Source: an uncultured Pseudacidovorax sp. | GTDB taxonomy: Bacteria > Pseudomonadota > Gammaproteobacteria > Burkholderiales > Burkholderiaceae_C | Direction of reading: 5' to 3' | Length of the DNA: 64,000 nucleotides | Assembly: GCF_913773995.1 (NCBI RefSeq) | Contig: NZ_CAJYES010000245.1 | Span: 1 to 64,000, forward strand | Part shown: positions 37,703-47,130 of the stretch, one piece after another | Layout: every line of letters begins with the position of its first letter | Numbering within the stretch: the first letter of the stretch is position 1 | The notes under the pieces: model-generated | What the model was told of the DNA's origin: nothing | Databases searched by the model: none | What the model saw: only the letters and a program-made list of their open reading frames with translations | Made by a program: the position numbers and the translations under genes

Positions 37703-37834
37703 AGGCCTGACTTCATTGCGTTGCAGGCAGCAGCGGCTCTGTGGCTGCTGTCGCCTGAATGGCGACGAATGTCGCCCGAAAGGCAACACCCCCTCTTACG
37801 TCCAGGTGATGCACCCACCTCGCATGAAAACTCG

Positions 37835-39199
37835 ATGACCGACCGAATGCCCTCACTTCAGGAACCCGCCCGCACCCTCCCCCTCTTCGGCGAATGGGAC
37901 GTCGTGGTCGTCGGCGGCGGCCCGGCCGGGATCGCCGCCGCAGTGAGCGCCGCGCGCAACGGCGCCCGCACGCTGCTGGTGGAACGCTACGGCTTTCTCG
38001 GCGGCATGGGCACGGCCGGCGGCGTAACCAACTTCGCGGGCCTCTATGGCCGGCGCGGCGGCGAGATGCAACTGCTGGTGCGCGGCGTGGCCGACGAGCT
38101 GCTGGCGCGCATCGACGCATTGGGCGGCCTCAACCGGCCGCAGGACGGCATGCAGGGCCGCATCCGCGTGCGCTCCTACGACACCTCGGCCTACAAGTGC
38201 GCCGCCGACCAGTTGCTGGCCGATGCCGGCGTGGACCTGCTCTTCCACGCCTGGGCCGCGGCCGTGGTGATGCAGGGGCCGCGCATCGCCGCCCTGGTGG
38301 TCGAGACCAAGTCGGGCCGGCAGGCCATCCGCGCCGCGGCCTTCGTCGACGCCAGCGGTGATGCCGACGTGGCGGCCTTCGCGGGCGTGCCCTTCGAAGT
38401 GGGCGATGGCCATGGCAGCGGGCTCTTTCCCACCACCATGTTCCGCGTGGGCCAGGTCGAGGCCGGGCCGGCGCTTGCGGCGGTCGGCGAGTTCAAGGCC
38501 ATCAACGACTGGATCGAACGCGTCAAGGCGGCCAAGCCGGGCGAGTACCGCTTCGCGCGCGAGGGCGCGATCCTGCGGCCCAACATCGACCCGCGCGAAT
38601 GGCGCGTCAACGTCACCCAGATCCGCAATGCCGAAGGCCGCGCGATGAACGGCGTGGATGCGCGGCAGCTGAGTGAAGGCGAGCTGGAGGGTCGGCGGCA
38701 GATCGCCGAGTTCCATCGCTTCCTCAAGGCCGAGATCCCCGGCTTCGCGCAGTCCGCCATCGTGGAGATCGCACCCCAGGTGGGCATCCGCGAGACCCGG
38801 CGCATCCGCGGTCTCTACGCGCTGGCGGGCGAGGACATCCTGGGCTCGGCGAAGTTCGACGACGTGATCGGCCTCAGCGCCTGGCCGATGGAGCTGCATG
38901 CCGACGGCCGCATCGAGTGGGGCTTTCCGCGCGACAGCGACAACGCCTACCACCACCTGCCCTGGCGCATGCTGGTGCCGCAGGGCGTGGACAACCTGCT
39001 GGTGGCCGGCCGCTGCGCCAGCATGACCCACGAGGGCCAGTCGGCCGCCCGCGCCAGCGGCGGCTGCTTCGCGATGGGCCAGGCCGCCGGCACCGCGGCC
39101 GCGCACCTGGGCGCGGGCCGCTTCGCCGATGTCGATGTGCCCGCGCTGCAGCAGCGGCTGCGGGCCGATGGCGCGGACCTGGACCACGCGCTCGACTGA
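37835..39199 (+). CDS. FAD-dependent oxidoreductase (FAD_oxidored family)
   Basis: This 454-residue flavoprotein has an N-terminal Rossmann motif VVVVGGGPAGIAAAVSAARNG, the GGMGTAGGVTNFAGL loop, and the C-terminal FAD segment NLLVAGRCASMTHEGQSAARASGG typical of the FAD_oxidored (PF12831) group. Substrates of this group are mostly unknown. It ends the plus-strand cluster and may act on the same acid that the two upstream receptors collect. The start at 37835 removes a leader (37721-37834) that contains a GTCGCC-TGAAT-GGCGAC hairpin. It is convergent with a lipoprotein gene across a family B repeat. Confidence 0.85.
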   Translation: MTDRMPSLQEPARTLPLFGEWDVVVVGGGPAGIAAAVSAARNGARTLLVERYGFLGGMGTAGGVTNFAGLYGRRGGEMQLLVRGVADELLARIDALGGLNRPQDGMQGRIRVRSYDTSAYKCAADQLLADAGVDLLFHAWAAAVVMQGPRIAALVVETKSGRQAIRAAAFVDASGDADVAAFAGVPFEVGDGHGSGLFPTTMFRVGQVEAGPALAAVGEFKAINDWIERVKAAKPGEYRFAREGAILRPNIDPREWRVNVTQIRNAEGRAMNGVDARQLSEGELEGRRQIAEFHRFLKAEIPGFAQSAIVEIAPQVGIRETRRIRGLYALAGEDILGSAKFDDVIGLSAWPMELHADGRIEWGFPRDSDNAYHHLPWRMLVPQGVDNLLVAGRCASMTHEGQSAARASGGCFAMGQAAGTAAAHLGAGRFADVDVPALQQRLRADGADLDHALD

Positions 39200-39218
39200 A
39201 TCTCGGCTCAACCCAAAA

Positions 39219-39346
39219 TCGAATGGCCGCGGAGCAGGCCACGCCAGGGCACCCGAGGAACTGGCTTTGCCAGGCCTCTGGGTGCGCCCCCCTCCAAGCC
39301 GAAGGCGCCAGAGAGTGGGGGAGCCGCGTAAGCGGCATGGGGGGTG
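39219..39346. repeat. Intergenic repeat family B, longest copy
   Basis: Starts TCGAATGGCCGCGGAGCAGG, has a stem GCACCC...GGGTGC with inner CTGG/CCAG pairing (39250-39285), and ends in GAGCCGCGTAAGCGGCATGG. It fills the gap between convergent genes and is a plausible bidirectional terminator. Confidence 0.85.
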
Positions 39347-39347
39347 C

Positions 39348-40334
39348 TTACCTGTACCCAGGCTCGGCGGCGTTGTGAATGATCCAGATCAGGTAGCCGC
39401 TCGTGAAGTCCCCCATGCCGCCGCCCGCGAAGATCAGCCGGCCCTGGCCCTTGTAGGTCATCTCGAAGCGGTGGCGGTCGCCGCCGAAGTAGAAGGGGAT
39501 CCAGGCCTTGCCGGTCATGTAGGCGCCCTGGTCGGTGGGCGGGCCGATCAGGTCGGTGACCTGGCGCACGGGCATGCCGATCTGCAGCTTGGTGAACTTG
39601 CTGTTGGCGGCCGGGTTGCCGGTGATCTCGCCTTCGTAGTCGTTGATGCCCTTGACGGTGATGCCGCTGCCTGCCTCGACCTTGGACGAATCGACCACGT
39701 TGCCGTTGGCGTCCATGCCCGGCTTGCCGGCACCGCGTGTGCCGGACCCCTTGGCGGACAAGGCTGCGGTCACCGGGGCGGCGGCCGCAGCGGCGGGCGC
39801 GGGCGCAGGTGCCGCTGCGCGGGCAGGCGCGGGTGCAGGCACTGGTGCGGCAGCCGCCACCTCGGCGCAACGGTCCAGCTCCAGCACGCGATGCTTCGGC
39901 TTGGCCGTGACCTGCACCGAACGCACCTTGGCCGTCACCGTGCCGCCCTTGAAGCCACGCTCGGAGGTCGCGCAGCGGAAGAAGATGCCATCCTCCGCAT
40001 CGACGGCATAGGCGCCGGCAGGCACGCCCCGGCCCGTGGCGCGGGCGAGTTCCACCGACACGGTCTCGCCGACCAGGGCCTTGCGGATCTTGACGGCGCT
40101 GCTGTCATCGGCCGCATCGCGGATAGCGGCGTAATCCAGGCCGGGCAGCCTGGGTGGTGCCGCGGGGGCGGGTGCCGGGGCGGGCGCAACGGCCGGCGCC
40201 GGTGTTGCAGCGCCCGGGGTGGCGGCACTGGCGGTATTGCCGCTGCTGGCGCTGTTGCCGCTGGAGGCACAGCCCGCGAGCAAGGCGGAGGCTGCAGCGG
40301 CGGCGAGCAGGGACAGGCGAAGTGTCGATGTCAT
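39348..40334 (-). CDS. Ala/Pro-rich outer-membrane lipoprotein with BamE/SmpA-like C-terminus
   Basis: The 328-residue protein has a lipoprotein signal (LRLSLLAAAAASALLAGCAS, lipobox LAGC), a Pro/Ala-rich spacer, a middle domain with two cysteines (FRCATSE and LDRCAEV, perhaps a disulfide), a second Pro/Ala linker, and a C-terminal domain with the pattern LQIGMPVRQVTDLIGPP resembling the BamE/SmpA fold. It is probably anchored to the outer membrane facing the periplasm. The function is unknown; no operon partner is apparent. Confidence 0.75.
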   Translation of the reverse strand: MTSTLRLSLLAAAAASALLAGCASSGNSASSGNTASAATPGAATPAPAVAPAPAPAPAAPPRLPGLDYAAIRDAADDSSAVKIRKALVGETVSVELARATGRGVPAGAYAVDAEDGIFFRCATSERGFKGGTVTAKVRSVQVTAKPKHRVLELDRCAEVAAAAPVPAPAPARAAAPAPAPAAAAAAPVTAALSAKGSGTRGAGKPGMDANGNVVDSSKVEAGSGITVKGINDYEGEITGNPAANSKFTKLQIGMPVRQVTDLIGPPTDQGAYMTGKAWIPFYFGGDRHRFEMTYKGQGRLIFAGGGMGDFTSGYLIWIIHNAAEPGYR

Positions 40335-40459
40335 CAAGAGTTCCCGTCTTTGGTGGTGATGGGCCGACGTCCCGCATGCAACAAGGGCGCCGGTCGGCGG
40401 GGCATTGTGCCAACCCCCCATGGCTGGACGATGCAGGCCCGCGCCGCCTATGCTGGGCC

Positions 40460-40894
40460 ATGATCTCGCACGTCTTCCTGGGCACCAGCGACTTCGAGCG
40501 CGCGCTGGCCTTCTACCAATCGCTACTGGCGGCGCTGGGCCTGCAGCAGCGCTTCATCGAACGCGACCATCCCTGGGCCGGCTGGCAGCAGCCCGGCGTG
40601 GCGCGACCCCTGCTGCTGCTGGGCCGTCCCTACGACCGGCAGCCGGCCGTGGCGGGCAACGGCGCGATGCTGGCCCTGCTGGCCGAAAGCCGCCGCCAGG
40701 TGGACGAGGTGCATGCGCTGGCACTGCGACTGGGCGGCCGCTGCGAAGGCCCGCCGGGCCTTCGCCCGCACTACCACGCGAACTACTACGGCGCCTACTT
40801 CCGCGACCTGGACGGCAACAAGCTGGGCCTGGCCTGTCACACACCCGAAGGGGGCGGGCCCATCCAGAGCCCCAGCACCCATTCGTCCACGTAG
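40460..40894 (+). CDS. VOC-family (glyoxalase/dioxygenase superfamily) protein
   Basis: This 144-residue single-domain VOC protein starts MISHVFLGTSDFERALAFYQ and ends with the typical AYFRDLDGNKLGLACH strand. Metal-binding candidates are His4 and the Glu/His near residues 110-125. Members include glyoxalases, extradiol dioxygenases and resistance proteins; nothing here identifies the substrate. Its last 58 bases overlap the convergent GNAT gene, an unusual tail-to-tail overlap. Confidence 0.8.
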   Translation: MISHVFLGTSDFERALAFYQSLLAALGLQQRFIERDHPWAGWQQPGVARPLLLLGRPYDRQPAVAGNGAMLALLAESRRQVDEVHALALRLGGRCEGPPGLRPHYHANYYGAYFRDLDGNKLGLACHTPEGGGPIQSPSTHSST

Positions 40895-41337
40895 TGGTCC
40901 TGCGCGGCGCGCTTGTAGAAGCCGCGCAGCGTGCCCTCGTGCACGAAGCCCAGCGACTGGTAGAAGCGCAGTGCGCGCGGGTTGTCGCTTTCGGCGAAGA
41001 GCTCCACGCGCAGCGCGCCCTCGTCGCGCAGACGGGCGAGGGCATCGTCGATCATGGCGCGGCCCACGCCCCGGCCATGGTGGCGCGGGTCCACCGCCAG
41101 CGTGCCGAGCAAGGCCACATGGCGGGCCCGCCCTGCATGGCGCACGGCGCGGTAGAAGCCGGCCACCTGGCCCTCTACCTCCCACACGAAGAAGCAGCCC
41201 GAGGCGAGCAGCTCGTCGAACACCGGCCGGAAGTCCTCCAGTGGCATCGGCTCGTGCGTGAGGAAGGGCACCACGTCAGGGTGCATGTAGATCGCATGGA
41301 CGGCGGCAAGGTCGGCGGGCGTGGCAGGTCGGCGCAT
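40837..41337 (-). CDS. GNAT-family N-acetyltransferase
   Basis: The 166-residue protein has the acetyl-CoA binding motif VDPRHHGRGVGRAMIDDAL and the C-terminal NPRALRFYQSLGFVHEGTLRGFYK typical of GNAT enzymes acting on small amines or amino acids. The start at 41337 (MRRPAT) leaves a standard N-terminus; the frame opens 24 bases further up. Its C-terminal coding region overlaps the VOC gene on the other strand by 58 bases. The substrate is unknown. Confidence 0.85.
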   Translation of the reverse strand: MRRPATPADLAAVHAIYMHPDVVPFLTHEPMPLEDFRPVFDELLASGCFFVWEVEGQVAGFYRAVRHAGRARHVALLGTLAVDPRHHGRGVGRAMIDDALARLRDEGALRVELFAESDNPRALRFYQSLGFVHEGTLRGFYKRAAQDHYVDEWVLGLWMGPPPSGV

Positions 41338-41391
41338 GGCGGCATTGTGGGCGGCCCGCATCCATGCGTGGGATGCGGCGGGCGATGCGGG

Positions 41392-41430
41392 CAGTGGACC
41401 AAAGACCGTTCGGGCTGAGCCTGTCGAAGC
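41392..41430. repeat. Repeat family A copy, extended, inverse orientation
   Basis: CAGTGGACC, then CGTTCGGGCTGAGCCTGTCG; it is the reverse complement of the 35510-35549 copy including the flanking GGTCCACTG. Confidence 0.75.
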
Positions 41431-41522
41431 CGGGGCACCGATGCGATCGGCGTCGCCCGCGTGGCTGCCCGCCGGCCCAGGCTTTGCTAACGTGAGGGGC
41501 TGCTCCGCTTCTGCCCCACGCC

Positions 41523-42407
41523 ATGACCGACGCCCCCACCACCGCCTGCCTCGTCGAAGACCTCGTCGCCCTCATGCGCATGGAACCGCTGGGCGAGGGC
41601 CGCTTCCGCGCGCAGAGCGAGGACATCGGCACGCTGGCCGTCTTCGGCGGCCAGGTGCTGGGCCAGTCGCTGATGGCGGCCTGCCTGACGGTCGAGCCCG
41701 ACCGGCCGGTGCACTCCATGCATGCCTACTTCCTGCTGCCGGGTGAGCATGCACCCATCGACTACAGCGTGGACCGCGTGCGCGATGGCCGCAGCTTCAC
41801 CACCCGCCATGTGCTGGCGCGGCAGTCGGGCCGCATCATCTTCGAGATGGCGGCCTCGTTCCAGACGCGCGACCGCGGCGTGGAGCACCAGTTGGCCATG
41901 CCCGAGGTGGCGCCGCCCGAGGCCCTGGCCAGCGACCGCGAACGTCGCCGCGCACTGGGTGACCAATTGCCCGAGCCCTTCCGCGTGAAGGGCACGCAGC
42001 CGCATGGCATCGAGTTCCGCACCGTCGAGCAGGACGACCTGCTCGCCCCCCTGCCGCGCGAAGGCGGCAGCGCCGTCTGGATGCGCGCCGTGGCCCCGCT
42101 GCCCGACGACCCCCACATCCACCGCGCGCTGCTGGCCTATGCCTCGGACCACGGCCTGCTGCGCGCCGCCATGATTCCGCACGGCCTGAGCTTTCTCACC
42201 GGCCAGGTCCGCGCCGCCAGCCTGGACCATGCCATGTGGTTCCACCGGGACTTCCGCTTCGACGACTGGCTGCTGTACGTGATCGACTCGCCCAGCGCCG
42301 GTGGCGCGCGCGGGCTGTGCCGCGGCAGCGTGTTCTCGCGCGACGGCCGACTGGTGGCCTCCACCGCGCAGGAAGGCATGCTGCGGGTGCGCGAGCGGCG
42401 CGGCTGA
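41523..42407 (+). CDS. tesB: Acyl-CoA thioesterase II (TesB)
   Basis: This 294-residue double-hotdog thioesterase hydrolyses medium- and long-chain acyl-CoAs. Conserved segments are VFGGQVLGQSLMAACLTV, VHSMHAYFLLPG and VRDGRSFTTRHVLARQ in the first domain, and the second-domain DWLLYVIDSPSAGGARGLCRGSVFSRDGRLVAS. Length and order match TesB. It is a single gene between the GNAT gene and the convergent liv operon; the ATG is at 41523. Confidence 0.93.
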   Translation: MTDAPTTACLVEDLVALMRMEPLGEGRFRAQSEDIGTLAVFGGQVLGQSLMAACLTVEPDRPVHSMHAYFLLPGEHAPIDYSVDRVRDGRSFTTRHVLARQSGRIIFEMAASFQTRDRGVEHQLAMPEVAPPEALASDRERRRALGDQLPEPFRVKGTQPHGIEFRTVEQDDLLAPLPREGGSAVWMRAVAPLPDDPHIHRALLAYASDHGLLRAAMIPHGLSFLTGQVRAASLDHAMWFHRDFRFDDWLLYVIDSPSAGGARGLCRGSVFSRDGRLVASTAQEGMLRVRERRG

Positions 42408-42467
42408 GGCCCGCCGCCCAACCCCGACGCTCGCCGCCTCCTCGCCTCGGCCTCGGCGCCTGTCCGA

Positions 42468-43186
<719 letters not shown>

Positions 43187-43190
<4 letters not shown>

Positions 43191-43939
43191 GCGTCCACCT
43201 CTTCCGTGCCCAGGTACACCGCCTGCACCTGCGGATTGCCGCGGATCTCGTCGACGCTGCCGGCCACCAGCACGCGGCCGTAGACCAACACCGAGATGCA
43301 GTCGGCCAGTTCGAAGACGGCCTTCATGTCGTGCTCGATCAGCAGGATCGCCATGTCGCGCTTGAGTTCGTGGATGAGGGCGGTCATCTGCTGCGAATCC
43401 TCCGGGCCCATGCCGGCCATGGGCTCGTCCAGCAGCAGCAGCTTCGGGCACGCGGCCAGGGCCAGCGCCACGTCCAGTTGCCGCTGCGCGCCATGCGGCA
43501 ACGTGCCGGCGATGCGGTCCAGCGCCTGTGACAGGCCGACGCGTGCGGCCAGCTCATCGGCCGTGGCGCGCAATGCAGCTTCGCGGTTGCGCTCGCCCAG
43601 GAAGCGCAGGCTGCTGCCGGCATGCGCCTGCGCGGCCAGCAGCAGGTTCTCCATCACGGTGGACTGCCGGAAGATGCTGGTGATCTGGAAGCAGCGCGAC
43701 AGGCCCGCACGCACGCGGGCATGCATGGGCAGCGGCGTGAGGTCCACGCCATTCAGTCGCACGCAGCCCGCATCGGGCGCGATCAACCCCGAGATCAGGT
43801 TGACCAGCGTGGACTTTCCCGCGCCGTTGGGCCCGATCAGCGCATGGATCTGGCCGGCATCGACGGTGAGCGACACGTCGTCGGTGGCGCGCAGGGCGCC
43901 GAAGTTCTTGCGCAGGCCTACGACCTCGAACAGGCTCAT
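43187..43939 (-). CDS. livG: ABC transporter ATP-binding protein, LivG type
   Basis: The 250-residue ATPase has Walker A LIGPNGAGKSTLVN, the signature region TLPHGAQRQLDVALAL, in which the usual LSYGEQR/LSGG reads LPHGAQR, Walker B LLLLDEPMAGMGPED and the His switch LLIEHDMKAVF. The C-terminal NPQVQAVYLGTEE tail is typical of LivG. It overlaps livF and livM at both ends by four bases. It pairs with LivF to energise the LivHM permease. Confidence 0.93.
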
Positions 43940-44913
43940 GTCGCGCTCCCTTCGGGCATGGCGGCCGTGGCGGCATGCGTCGCGGTCCGCCGCCGCACCG
44001 GCAGGCGCAGACCCGCCAGCCCACGCGGCGCCAGGAAGACGATGGCGATCAACAGCAGCCCCAGCGGCAGGTGCCAGTAATCGGTGAAGCGGCGCACGAT
44101 CTCTTCGAGCCCGATCCACACGGCTGCGCCCACCGGGCCGCCCCAGCGGTGGCCGACCCCGCCGATCACCACCATCACGATCAGCGTGGCGGATTGCGTC
44201 CAGTGCATGACCGACGGGCTGACGAAGTTGTTGTGTGTGACCAGCAGCGCACCCGCCAGCCCAGCCACGGCACCGGCCAGCGCGAAGGCCACGAGCTTGA
44301 GCCGGAACACCGGATAGCCCATGGCCTGCATCCGTACCTCGTTGTCGCGGATGCCCACGAGCGCCTGGCCGAAGCGCGCCCGCGTGGCGCGGTTCATCAG
44401 CGTCATCACGGCGGCGAACAGCACCAGCACCACCCAGTAGAAGGTCGGCTCGTTGGCGAGGTCGATGCTCAGGCCCAGCTCGGGCCGCTGCATCAGGTTG
44501 TAGCCGTCGTCACCGCCATAGGCGCGCAGCGACACGGCCGCGAAATAGAGCATCTGCGCGAAGGCCAGCGTGATCATGATGAAGTAGACGCCGCGCGTGC
44601 GCAGCGCCACCAGACCCACCAGCGCGGCGACCCCGCCGGCCACCACCGCCGCGGCCGGCCACAGCAGCCAGGCCGAGACCTGACCGGCATCGGCAAGTGC
44701 CACCAGCGTGTAGGCGCCCACGCCCACGAAGCCCATGTGGCCCAGCGCCACCAGGCCGCCGAAGCCCAGGATGAAGTTCAGGCTGGCCGCGGCCAGCGCG
44801 AAGATCAGCACCCGGCGCACGAAGTTGACGTAGTAGTCCAGCCCCACCAGCGGCGCCAGCAGCGGAAAGGCCGCCAGCAGTGCCAGGGCGATCCAGGGGA
44901 ATGCGCGTGCCAT
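43936..44913 (-). CDS. livM: ABC transporter permease, LivM type
   Basis: The 325-residue permease has eight to ten hydrophobic helices and the family segments LNFILGFGGLVALGHMGFVGVGAY and RDNEVRMQAMGYPVFRLKL (the coupling region). The start is ATG at 44913; a GTG at 44922 overlaps the livH stop (GTGA) and is an equally good alternative, adding three residues. The C-terminus has a basic, Ala/Thr-rich tail. It forms the membrane channel with LivH. Confidence 0.93.
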   Translation of the reverse strand: MARAFPWIALALLAAFPLLAPLVGLDYYVNFVRRVLIFALAAASLNFILGFGGLVALGHMGFVGVGAYTLVALADAGQVSAWLLWPAAAVVAGGVAALVGLVALRTRGVYFIMITLAFAQMLYFAAVSLRAYGGDDGYNLMQRPELGLSIDLANEPTFYWVVLVLFAAVMTLMNRATRARFGQALVGIRDNEVRMQAMGYPVFRLKLVAFALAGAVAGLAGALLVTHNNFVSPSVMHWTQSATLIVMVVIGGVGHRWGGPVGAAVWIGLEEIVRRFTDYWHLPLGLLLIAIVFLAPRGLAGLRLPVRRRTATHAATAAMPEGSAT

Positions 44914-44918
44914 GCCGC

Positions 44919-45839
44919 TCACCCCCGCGCCGGGAACAGCCCGGTCGGCTTGACGGCCAGCACCACCGCCATCAGCGCATAGGTGGTCAGGCCCGCGATC
45001 AGCGGCCCCAGGTCCGACACCAGCGTGGGCGGCAGCACGCCGCGCAGCGCCATGGGCACGAAGGCGCGGCCGATGGTGTCCACCAGGCCCACCAGCATCG
45101 CCGCCACGAAGGCGCCGCGCACCGAGCCGATGCCGCCGATGACCAGCACCACCAGCGAGGGGATGAGGATCTCCTCGCCCATGCCCACCTGCACGGCGGT
45201 GAGCGGCCCCATCAGCGCGCCGGCCAGGGCCGCGAGTGCGGCGCCCAGCAGGAAGACCAGCGAGAACACCCGATCCACCCGCACACCCATGAACTCGGCC
45301 ATGGCGCGGTTGGAGGCGCCGGCCCGCACCAGCATGCCCATGCGCGTGTGGTTGACCAGCGCATACAGGCCCAGCGCCACCAGCACGCCGGCCGCGAGGA
45401 TGACGAGGCGGTAGGCCGGATAGGGCAGGCCGGGCATCAGCTCGACCGCACCCGACAGCGCCTGCGGTGCCGAGGCCATGACCGGCGCCGGGCCCCAGAT
45501 CATCTTGGCCACGTCGTCGGCCACCAGGATCACGCCGAAGGTGGCCAGCACCTGCGACAGGTGATCGCGCCCGTACAGGTGGCGCACCAGCAGCCATTCG
45601 AGCAGCACCGCCAGCACCACGACCAGCAGCACGGCCGAGGCCACCGCCATCACGAAGGAGCCGCTGGCCGTGTGCACCGTGGCGGCCACGTAGGCCCCGC
45701 CCATGAAGAGCGAGCCATGGGCCAGGTTCATCACGTCCATGATGCCGAACACCAGCGTGAGCCCCGCCGCCAGCAGGAAGAGCATCAGCCCGTAGCCCAG
45801 GCCGTTGAGCATCTGCTCGATGAAGAGGATGGCGGTCAT
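44919..45839 (-). CDS. livH: ABC transporter permease, LivH type
   Basis: This 306-residue membrane protein has the LivH signatures MLNGLGYGLMLFLLAAGLTL, FGIMDVMNLAHGSLFMGGAY and RAGASNRAMAEFMGVRVDRV, with about eight transmembrane helices. The ATG at 45839 lies 13 bases after the binding-protein stop. It works with LivM in uptake of the ligand bound by the product of the next gene upstream. Confidence 0.94.
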   Translation of the reverse strand: MTAILFIEQMLNGLGYGLMLFLLAAGLTLVFGIMDVMNLAHGSLFMGGAYVAATVHTASGSFVMAVASAVLLVVVLAVLLEWLLVRHLYGRDHLSQVLATFGVILVADDVAKMIWGPAPVMASAPQALSGAVELMPGLPYPAYRLVILAAGVLVALGLYALVNHTRMGMLVRAGASNRAMAEFMGVRVDRVFSLVFLLGAALAALAGALMGPLTAVQVGMGEEILIPSLVVLVIGGIGSVRGAFVAAMLVGLVDTIGRAFVPMALRGVLPPTLVSDLGPLIAGLTTYALMAVVLAVKPTGLFPARG

Positions 45840-45852
45840 CGCGGGTGCGCTG

Positions 45853-47031
45853 TCACTTCAGTTTGCAGAGCTGGTGGTAGGCATCGCGGGAGCCCTTCAG
45901 CGGCGTAGACAAGGTCTTGTTGGTGATCTTGCCTTCGGCGTCCTTGCCGATCACGCGCAGGTAGTAGTCCTGGATCGGGAAGTTGTTGTTGCCGTACTTG
46001 AAGGGCCCGCGGATGGACTGGAAGTTGGCGGCCTTCAGCGCCTTGAGCACGGCCTCCTTGTTCTTCACGTCGCCTTTGACGTCGCGGGCCGCGGCGTCCA
46101 TGGCCAGGATGGCGTCGTAGGCCTGGGCGGCATAGAAGGTGGGGTAGCGCTTGTAGGCCTTGCGGAACTCGCTCACGAACTTCTGGTTGGCGGCGTTGGG
46201 CAGGTCGTGCGACCACTGCGAGGTGGAGAACAGGCCCAGCATGGGCTCGCCCACGGCGGCGATGGTGTCCTCGTCGGCCGAGGCGGGGTTGGTCACCAGC
46301 CGCACGTCCTTCGACAGGCCCGAGGCCACGAACTGCTTGATGAAGTTGATGCCCATGGCGCCGGGCAGGAAGAAGAACACCGCCTCGGGCTTGGCGGCGC
46401 GGATCTGTGCCAGCTCGGCCGCGTAGTCCAGCTGGCCGACCTTGCCGTAGACCTCGGCCACGACGTTGCCCTTGTAGGTGCGCTTGAAGCCGGTGAGGTG
46501 GTCGCGGCCCGCCGGGTAGTTGGGCGCGAGGATGAAGGCGCTCTTCAAACCCTGGTCGCTGGCCCACTGACCGGCGGCCTCGTCCCAGGTGTCGTTCTGA
46601 TAGCTCTGGCCAAAAAAGTAGGGATTGCACTGCGCGCCCGCGTACTGGCTCGGGCCGGGGTTGGCGGTGATGAACGGCACCTTGGCCGCGAACAGCGCCG
46701 GGCCGACGGCCAGGGCCACGTTGGACGGCACGGGCCCGGTGAAGAAGTCGATCTTGTTCTGCTGGATGAAGCGGTCGACGATCTGCTTGGCCTGGTCCGG
46801 GCTGCCCGCAGTGTCGGCCTGGATGAATTCGGCCGGGTAGCCGCCCAGCTTGTTGTCGAGCAGCTTGATAGCCAGGTTGATGGCGTCGCGCGTCTCCGCG
46901 CCGCCGGCCGCGAAGGGGCCGGAGATGTCCAGCGCCAGGCCCACCTTGATGGGATCGGCGGCAAGGGCGGGCGCGGCGAAGGCCAGGGCCAGGGCGGCAG
47001 CCAGCAGCGGCCGGGTGCGAACGGGGGTCAT
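45853..47031 (-). CDS. ABC transporter substrate-binding protein (LivK/Peripla_BP_6 type)
   Basis: The 392-residue periplasmic protein has a signal peptide (RPLLAAALALAFAAPALA, cleaved before ADPIKVG). The fold is the type I periplasmic binding protein seen in LivK and in aromatic-acid receptors, with IKVGLALDISGPFAAGG at the N-terminus and AFILAPNYPAGRDHLTGFKR in the hinge region. Linkage to a ring-hydroxylating dioxygenase suggests the ligand is an aromatic acid and not a branched-chain amino acid. It lies 99 bases downstream of the beta subunit gene. Confidence 0.92.
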   Translation of the reverse strand: MTPVRTRPLLAAALALAFAAPALAADPIKVGLALDISGPFAAGGAETRDAINLAIKLLDNKLGGYPAEFIQADTAGSPDQAKQIVDRFIQQNKIDFFTGPVPSNVALAVGPALFAAKVPFITANPGPSQYAGAQCNPYFFGQSYQNDTWDEAAGQWASDQGLKSAFILAPNYPAGRDHLTGFKRTYKGNVVAEVYGKVGQLDYAAELAQIRAAKPEAVFFFLPGAMGINFIKQFVASGLSKDVRLVTNPASADEDTIAAVGEPMLGLFSTSQWSHDLPNAANQKFVSEFRKAYKRYPTFYAAQAYDAILAMDAAARDVKGDVKNKEAVLKALKAANFQSIRGPFKYGNNNFPIQDYYLRVIGKDAEGKITNKTLSTPLKGSRDAYHQLCKLK

Positions 47032-47130
47032 GGGCTTCCTCTCCGGGGAATGCGTGAATGGAATGGACTGCAGTCAGCAATCGGCGTGCCATCGGGCGCG
47101 GCCCGTAGGCATGGCGCGAAGGCGGATCGG

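Noticed and set aside
35480-37789. Minus-strand frame of 769 codons opposite two Bug genes
   Set aside because: Antisense shadow; both Bug genes on the other strand have complete signal peptides and motifs.
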